Shown here in pieces: positions 27,701 through 37,300 of a stretch of DNA of 64,000 nucleotides. The notes under the pieces were generated by a model, which was given only the letters and a program-made list of their open reading frames with translations, made no database searches and was not told the origin of the DNA. A program made the position numbers and the translations under genes. Position 1 is the stretch's first letter. Each line of letters starts with the position of its first letter. Source of the DNA: Stichopus chloronotus (lineage: Eukaryota; Echinodermata; Holothuroidea; Aspidochirotida; Stichopodidae); the NCBI GenBank assembly GCA_021234535.1, contig CM037846.1, positions 11,300,705 to 11,364,704 on the forward strand, written 5' to 3'.

Positions 27701-30700
27701 TACGTCCCGATGGCATCTCCCATATCCTTTAATTGAAGCCATTTGTCATTTTATTCACAGCGTACCTGACTTTTTTTTCAGTATTCAAAATGGTTTGCAT
27801 TCTTTTTCACCAGTGTTATTTCCTCCTTTTTCCTTTTAAATGTCACAAGTATCAAGGGAACACTTGTCACTGCCGTGGATTATCGCCGTTAGCTCGTAAA
27901 GGTGTAGGACTAACCTTTTTGTTTATAGTTTTATTTTGATGAGGGAAAGGTGTGTAGTGTGGTTGGTTTTCTTGATCCTGAGGCCTATAAATAAAATCGC
28001 GCAACTTTTTCCCTTTCCTTTACTACTAAGAAACTTTGCTTGTCATGAATAGTCAGTCCAAGACATGAAGGCTACATGAAGATGAAAATTCGAAACTCTC
28101 GTTCTACTGGGAAGCTACAACACACATGCCAATTCAGGCCCGTATCGGGGGGGGGGGTTCAGAGTGTTCGGACGAATCCTCCCCCCCCCTACAAGATCTA
28201 GAGTTCCGCTCAGCCTATGATAGTAGGCCTACGTTGGCAACATATATAATGAATTTAATTTGTTGGTCATAATTGTCGAGTAAAATGTTCCACCTTTTGG
28301 TAAAATCGAACCCCCTACTGTAAAAAGCTGCATACGGGCCTGCAATTTCATGAGTCCTTTTAAGGTTTTATTATATTTCATTTTTTATTTTGCTGGAGCT
28401 GTATTAGCGCATGCGTAGCAGTGAAACTCTGTGAGCAACCGCGCAGCATGTATAACCGACGGTTTGCAATTCACAGCTTTACTCATATTTTCAGGAAACT
28501 TTCACGCTTACAGTCAGTATACAGTATCAGCATAACTTACCCAGTCTTATCCTTATACATTCATCATGCAAGATAGGGGAATCTTTTAATTTCGTATTGA
28601 TTGGTCCAAATCTAAACAAGTCTCGCTGTCGCTCAGCTGCGAAAAGTCTCATACGCTTATCTTTGTACTTTTCTATAGAAAACAAAAAACAATCGTTCGT
28701 TCCATGTCGTCACATTTAATGAAATGACTGTCAACTCACACATTCATACTAGACATGAAAAAAGAGGTGTTGACGTCATGACGGAACGACAAAGCCATAA
28801 GACATTACGTCATCAAGTACAAGTGATCATGTACAGATGTATTTGCTAGAATTTCGGGGTGAAAATTACTAGAGAGGAACCAGGTACTTCTCCTGTTCCG
28901 CCACACTCAGAAATTGCTTATAGGGTAAGGAATCTTGCAGATTTTAGAGTGTGCAGGTAGACATGCTTTTCGAGGGCTGTTCAGACCGCTGCTGTTTAGC
29001 GACAGCGCCATGGTTTGAGTAAAAACACCCACTATCGTTGGTAAACGTTTAATTTATCTCGAATGTTTATGCTGAGTCAACACTTCCTGTGTTTATCTCT
29101 TGCAATGATATGTCGGTAACGTACATAGTCATTATCCTGATAATGAAATAAAGAGCTCATTAACACAAATGAACCCAAAACCAACACTTGTTTGATTAGC
29201 GACAGATTATGTTATTCCGAACCAGTTGTATAGAGCTGGAGGATAGGGTTGGATAAATCAATGATCAAATCAACCCATAGGTAGGGGACCATGGCCAAGG
29301 CGGGGGGGGGGGGGGGCACAAAATGTTAGTCAATTGAAGGGCGGACTCATATATCTATATTTAAACACGCATTTTAGGCACTTCATTAAATTGTTCCTTA
29401 GGTCAACATATTTGCAATATCGTCATCTTAACCTCAATTACACGGAAAAGTAATTGTTTTCTTTTTAAAATAATATCAGTCATTTTACGCCTCTACCCCC
29501 TCCCATCTTGCGTAGGTTAGGGACCCACCACCTTTCTCCAGCACTGCTAGACGAAACGTTGCAGACTATTTTACGGTATCAACAGTTCGATCAGCCTGCC
29601 TAAGACAGTGGCCCGGGGAGGGGGGTCAAGTTTGTGACTTTCCCTACCAAAAGGCTCAAAGGCGTGAATTTGGAAAGGATGACGTCAGTGAACTTTTCAC
29701 AGTTGAAAACGTCACTGCTATCAGTTAATATTGCTGTTGATCGCGATTCTGTCTATTACTCCTGCCTGGGTAACGTAAAAATTCCCCCCCCCCCTCTTTT
29801 TTTTTTTTAACATTACCTACATTTTTTTGTTTTATTTCTCTTTTCTTCACAACAGACCAAGGAGAATGCCTACAGCTAGCCGAGAAACAAAGATGTCGCA
29901 ACCGTTTACGGGCCAGGAGCAACCACAGGCAGTGTGACATCAATTTCATCCCATTGGTGTATAAAGTCGGTGACGATGTAAGATATAACGACCCCCCCCC
30001 CCACCTCCACCCACCCTTTTCTACGATTCTGCTACCTTCAGTCAAAGTTTCCTTCTTAGAAGTATTACTTCAGCTGTGTAATGTTTGATTCGATTTAGTG
30101 GAATCCAGTTTGATTCATGAAGAATACCTTTTTTTTTTTCCGGCGGACAAGCGATTTTCGTAAACTACTGATGCACATAAAACTTATTCATGTAAATCCG
30201 CAAATGTTAATATAATACATTACACATTGAACATTACATTCGTCGACTTTTTTTCAGGCCAAAAAGGAATATTTTTGCAAGTTTTATGTTACAAAAATTC
30301 AAGACGATGATGTCATAACTAAAATGCAAAAGAAGGGAGAATATGTTGGGTATGCAACGTCATCGTGCATTCGGAGAAAGGGTGTTCCTGAGTAAGATTC
30401 ATTAGACGCGTGTTTACGGACAAGATATGATTTCAGAACAACAAGATAGGTGGGTGACAAGGGAAGCAAGAAGACGGGGAAGAAAGAAGAAAAAGAAGTG
30501 GGGGGGGGGGTTATCGATGAGAACGATCATTGTTACTGGACAATACCTCTGTCCTATACCTATTCACAAAACGACAAATGGTCTCACGTCTCACTGAGCA
30601 CATACAAAACATTAACGTTACGACAACACAATTGGGAGGTGTCGAAACTTCAAACGGTACCGACCATTGCTTAAATGGGACGGTTTGCTTTGATGTTACC

Positions 30701-33700
30701 CTCTCTCTGTTTCCTACATAAGCTTCTGGATAAATTGAAGAAAATTTATTACCTATTTAGTTTGATTCACCTAAAGTGATTAACCATTCTTCTACTTCTT
30801 TTCCTTTTTGGAATTCTGGTCTGTGTAGTATATGGTTTGTCCTCTCCCGGTAATATTATCTTCCTAAACTTACCTCGTATTTTCATGGTTTTGGATCTAC
30901 ATCGAGGATTGATCTGCCCTTCCTCGAATATTTCTGTACTTTCCATCAGCGTCGATACTTGTGAAACCAATAAAGTCGGCGACATGTAGATAAATAATAA
31001 TTAAAAGAAACACACACACAAAAACCCGGGAACCACGATGGGGCTAAACTTCGCGGAACTGATTTAAACCTTCTCTGAACTTTTTTCAAGCGTAAACAAA
31101 GCCAACTGATGTACGGTGAATTAATTAGAGATCATAAATAAATCTATAAATTAAAAAAAAAAAATGCATCAACGCCGATTCACCTGTATGACACCATCTT
31201 GAATCAGCACGGCGTGGCTTTTCGTTAAAATTTACGGTGCATGTTTATATCAAAAGTGTCCGCCTAGAAAAGTGGTTCAAACGAAGGTGATATGGAGGTT
31301 GATGACGACTTAGTAAACACATTTGCAATATCCGCTCAGGAATGATTATATTGTATTTCCGCCGTAGCTGTCACAGGGGCATACGGGGGTGAACATATGA
31401 CCCTAAAGAAATAGCGCTATCCCCTATTTCGTTGTTCTTGGCATCCACACACACACACAAAAGGAAAAATAAAATCGTGCATTGCCCTCCAGATCAGTTA
31501 GGGTGAAAGAAAATTTCAATACAGGTATCAGAACCTCTGAAGGTAACATAAAGCCTTGTGTGCAAGACACACTCCAGATGTATTTAAACAGAATTATGTT
31601 TTTATGATCGTAATATAGCATTACACCGATAGACCGCTCAGAGCAACGGTTGCCTTACTTACTTGTGTGTCCCTGAAAGAGGCTAGAGGACTAAGTAATT
31701 TGCCCAGAAGGCAACCATATGAACGTGATTATAGTGTTACATTTAATATTTCAATTGGAGCTGAAATTTTACTGCTCGGAAATAAATTATAATTGGATTG
31801 CAAATTTAACTCTTTATGAAACATGCTGCTTGTTACGAAAACATTACATAGCGAGGGCGGGCTTTCAAATCGATGTCACAATGTAGTTTAAGTACATGTA
31901 TGGTACTGGTGTGACCTTTCAAGTGGGGTGACGTACTTGATAAAGTACCGTAACTTATAAATGTCCTGCGTTGTAGTTGGTGTGGTATGTCTGTATTTTC
32001 TTTCCTGGGAGGGGGGAGGGAGACGGGAGGGGAGAGAGATAGACCGACGCTTTAGCCCCATCTTAAGTCCACCCGGGAATACTATCATAAATTGATCAGT
32101 TTTTGTCGTCATGCCCGCACTACCGTGCATGCAGAGACCTTGTCAGAGTCCTATCCTAACAGTGGGAATATCAGGAGAAATTCGGCGACAGTTGCAGTGA
32201 AGTATCTCTATTATGGCTGCAGTCTAACACTGCACGTGAGCTATCATTTTATTTGGCAGTGGTTAGTTGATTACAAGATAACAAAAGTAGAGATCGTATT
32301 TGATTGTATACTTAATGGCAGTCATAACAATTTGCTAGACACTTAGGAATCTCTTAATGAACGCCGGCCAAAAGTTGGAACTTACATGTAAACAGACTTT
32401 CAACCTTAAATATACATAACCGTGTGTGATTCCTTCTTGATATAAACGCTATTAAAAGTGTACAGAGTTAAAATTCATACGTAAAACAGATTCTGTATAC
32501 ACAGTGACTGTTTGTGCTTTCAGTATTACACAAAGGTTTGTTTACTACCTTTTTTGCACGGATACGAGATAGGCCACTGAAAGATTCAAGTTGATCTCAA
32601 GGATATGAGGTAGTCATGATGTACACGTCACTGTGACGTCATAGAAGGACGAGATTAAGATTAAACCTAACAGATACTTTAAAGGAGCATAGGTACTTGT
32701 GAAATAGATCTGACAACTTTTTCCACTTTCTGGCTCCCAATGGAGTAGAAGCGTATCTATTTAACAGCTTGACATTTGTTTAAAAAAAAATGATCTGCCA
32801 AAGACAAATTCTGTTAAAAAGTGTCTCAATAGAGAGAAAAAAGTTAATTTTTGAATTTTGCTAATGTTGACAGCCGCAAGATAATACACATGAATATATC
32901 TTTTACGTCTCTCCGCAGCTTTGCAGCAGGAATGTTTTTGATTGAGGGTGCATTAATGTCTACCTGCGGAGTCCAGGTAAACATTGATAAGCTTCGACCA
33001 AACAACATTCCATGTTCAAGCTAGCGTTGAGACGTAAAATACATCCTAATGAATATTATCTTGCGGGCGTCAACGTTAAAACAATTAAGAGCTTTTGCTC
33101 TCTCTCTACTGGGGCACTTTCTGACAGAATTTGTCATTTTGTACATTGAACACAAATCATTTTGTATTTTGAATAGATCATTTTGTACCACAGATCTTTC
33201 AAATAGATATGCTTCGTAGCTATGCTAAAACGTATTCCATGATTTGAAATTTTCCTGTATTGGGAACCAATACGGTATAGCCATTTACAACATCAAAAGG
33301 TTTTCTAGCTGAGCATGCTTGGTAGCTCTTATCCTTCGTTCCGTGGATACCACAAAACGCAATGGAGCGGATTTATTGTGACTTCTTCCCGGTCCGGATG
33401 ACCTATTGTCAGTGTTTTACATTCTTGCTCTGTGATAAAGCCGCAACAGCAAAAATAATTGTATTGCCTATATTTGAAACAAACGAGACTTCTTTTTTTA
33501 TCATCTTATGCCATACAGAGCAAGAAACAACAGCTTATTTGTCGTGATGACGTCAGAGGCTTTGCACGGTGTCCCGAGTACCGGTCTGATCCCGGTAATT
33601 ACACTCTTCACTGCGAGTTACAGTCCAATACACGCCGTTGTAACGAACCTCGAAGACAACAGGTCAGTGATAAGGAAACGCCCTCTATGTAGTAAAAACA

Positions 33701-34341
33701 GCAATTGAAGTTTTGGCTACATTCTGAAGATTGGTGGGCAGTAATTGGGGTTTCTTTTGGTTACGACACGAAAGGAAGATAGCTAGTTGGGACATACATT
33801 TTGCATAACTTTTTGCACATCTTCTTCCAAATCGGGTATAAGCCTTTCCCTTTACCTTAAATTAGGAATGCTATTTGGTCAAAGGTCATTAATTTTTACC
33901 TTAACGCTGCAAGTAATGATATATGACCTTCGACCAAAAACATTCCTTCTTCAAACCTATAGGAAGAGGCATAAGAAACATACTCGTGAATATCTATTTT
34001 AGGGCATCAACATCAGAAAAATTAAAGTGAAATGTTTTCTCTCTCTCTACTGAGGCACAATCAAACAGAGTTTGTCATTGACAGGTCAGTTTTACCACAA
34101 ATCTGTTTAAGAAATATTCTTCTACCCGATTTTGGAAGAAAACAGTTCAAAGAGTTATGTAAAATATATGTCACAGCTACCTCTCCTTCTTTAAAAGAGA
34201 AGGAGAGTCAGGGTTTTTGACAATCTTAGAAGAGAGACTAACATATGGTGAAAACTGTAACCAAATTTCATGTAAATGTGTTCTCTACTTTCCAAGATTT
34301 GAAGTTTGAATTTTCGTTTGAATTTTCACTTTGAATTTTCG

Positions 34342-34382
<41 letters not shown>

Positions 34383-37300
34383 GTCATCATCACAAAAAAG
34401 AATAATAATCAGGAAACTGCCATTTTGAGATTTTGATGACATCACAAGTCCACATTTGATTGAAAAGCTTTTGTTTTTCTTTACATTTTATCGCCGATGT
34501 ATTTTAACAGTTATGCAAAGATTCAAATCAGAGTATTGATGATTTGATTATTGCATGATACACTTCAGAAATTCAACACAAAATGTGTACGGATTTATAG
34601 AAATTATAAGTAAAGAAAACAAAGAAGTACATTAAACTTCCTGTCATCAGTGGTTATGTGACATCATTATTCGATTTACTCAAGTTGGTTTATTTTCAAA
34701 ATGGCTGCACCCTTCTCTGAATTAAAAAAGTGTGTTTCTTGGATAGGAAACAATATCTCTGAATGAAACTTTGGGAAGGTGTTTGTCAGACGCATCTACT
34801 TCATTTTGACAAATATATTCTTAGTGTATCCTTCTCTGTTAATCTAGTGATAAAAATGTCATTATCGGTGGTAAGCGGGAGTACTGCATTGGATGTTGGT
34901 CAATTTATTTTTACAATGATCTAAAATTAAAACTGCGTTTCGCTCCCCCATGCATTGTCCAATAGACACTCCACGTCATGCGTGGTATTTGGTATCCCTC
35001 TTCTCCTCGGCCCCCTTGCCCCCCCCCCCCCCCCTTATTCTCCAGTCACCTAGTCTTATACCCCTGATGCACTCAAACAGAACTGACAAAATCCGTACAG
35101 AATTATAACAGTGGACTTTGTGCATCTCATTTCTTTCTTTGAAGGCCCTTTCTGACAAAAAAATCCATTTTATTTGACTTTTATATCCGCAGGTACGAGC
35201 TCGCTGTAAATTTTACATGATATGCGACCAAGCGATTTTAATATCTGGTGGCTGGAATAGATACACTAACGTACAACGCCATGCAGACAACGTCCGGGCG
35301 ATCTACAACATGCTGAGAGAAAACGGGTTCAAAAAATCACACATTAAGACTTTCTTCGCCGACAGTGGAGATATTCTTGGTAAATTATCTCACAAATCAC
35401 CTTTTCCTCGTGTGTATGAATGTTTATCATTTGAAGTTTGCCGTGTGGCTTTCATTAATGGCCCCATTGTCAAAATATTACCGATATGATGGCGCGCATC
35501 GCCCTACGATACAACTCGTACTCGACCACCAAGGCCCTCGAATATACCCTCAGCGCCACATGTGTCAATAATAAGTATATTGCTTTGAGAGGTATTTTTG
35601 ACTGTCTGTGATCCTTTTGTGGAAATTTTCCCTTCCATGAGAGGGATGGACTACCTAATATTGTACAAGATATTTATAAATAGATTTTTGAACTACCTTG
35701 TTGATTTACATAGGCGTAGGAACGGGTGGAGGGCGGTCTTAAACAGGCAGAGGGATGAATGTATGTTTTTGTCCCCACTACTAAAGGAAAATTAACCTGT
35801 AATCCCCATAACTGAATATTAAATGGTATTTTGTCAACTATAGAAGGTTGGGAATTAAATTACCATTAAGACTTTCGTAAATATCTTCACAAAAATGTCT
35901 GACAGTCTAAAAAATCAACATAAATTCAAACGTTTCCGCCGATCGCAAAGTTTTCTTATGAACAAGCCTGTGTTCCAGTCAGAAATTCTATAGCGGAAAA
36001 TTGCATTAATGTTTTTTAATCATGAAATATTGGAGAAAATTGTGTCAAACAGCGTATACCTCAACACTTCTAACACGACAACATCATGTAGCAAAAACAT
36101 AAGATCCGTATTTCAAAGATGTCTACATGCAGCTTAGAGCAACCCAGGCAGTTCTGTTAACGTCCAACTGGGGAACTTGTAAAGTAAAAAAAGTTTCTTG
36201 GAAGCTCCGCGCCACCGATGGTGGCGCCTTGCTTGACATTCCTGCCGGCACTCGGCCCGCCTGCTCAAATATATACACATATTGTTTTTCTTTCCGTTTC
36301 ACGGTGCGTGCTTGGGTTGTGTTGATGTGTACTACGGTTGGCAAAAACAAAGATTTAGAGATTTTTGAATGTACACTTTTATACGTTAACATGATGTATG
36401 GCATACAATTGTTCATGACGATCTCGGTTTTTTAATGTCTCTTTATTTCTTGGGAGAAAAAAAAAGATCGAAAAATCTAAAGTCAACAATATGTGTTTTG
36501 GTCTAGGGGATAGCATGAAATGCGCAGTCAAAAGTTTATGCCCCCCCCCATCTCCCTATTTTCTTATTGCTTTCTACGCAAATGGTGTAATTGCAATTAA
36601 TGAATTTATACTTCTTTTTTCATAGATGACATCGACAAAGATGGCGGTAAACACACGTATCCAGCGACCAACAAGTACGCCATTCGCAATCACATTAGCA
36701 CCCTCTGCAGGACCAACCATTGTGTCGATTCCTTCTTCATCTACCTAAACAGCCCCGCCTTGACTGATGGCACCAGTCTTCTCTGGGACAAAGATCAAAA
36801 CGGTTTGGTATGTAAAAGAACTTAAAAAGCCTATAACAGACTAACCTAAGCAGGGTCTCTTTGGTGTCCCTACCCCACCATATGGTAGCCGTCCAAAGGG
36901 CCTGCCGGTGATGGTCAGACATTCCTTTCAAAGAGCCCAAAACTTGACGAACTTTACATTGATGGCCATTGGTCCATTTGGTACATTGGTCGCTGCATAC
37001 ACGGTCCAAGGGGTACCAGGAGGGTGCCCACTTACATGTTCGTTCACAGTCCATCTACACAGCTACGTGCGATGGTAGTAGTCTGTCTCTTTAAACGAAA
37101 AGCCCTTGCTTGAGCCAGTCGCCTTAGAACTTTGAAACTGAGGGGTGTGTATGATTTTTGTGAAATTGAGAGGAGTTTGTCTCCTAAGCTTACGGACGTT
37201 AGTGTTTCGTAGTGAGCAGCTGAACCAAAAACTCGTCTCCTACGCTGGGTGATCATTTATCCCCGTTGCATTGACGTCACATATCAACAAACAAGGAAGT

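Larger units (their letters stand above)
21713..29855 (+). other. intron 1 of the C13-like gene (8.1 kb)
   Basis: It starts GTGAGA and ends in a pyrimidine-rich tract plus CAACAG. No other exon that fits the frame is seen. It contains poly-C/G runs, a dispersed repeat at 23.80-24.39 kb, a CT microsatellite and family-B repeat copy 3. Confidence 0.75.

Noticed and set aside
28300..28320. tRNA B-box-like string
   Set aside because: The TCGAACCCC string has no matching A box or cloverleaf around it; it is part of dispersed repeat family B.
33519..33520. First AG of the exon 4 acceptor
   Set aside because: Using it gives a frame without the cysteine pattern and out of phase with exon 5; the AG two bases later fits both sides.
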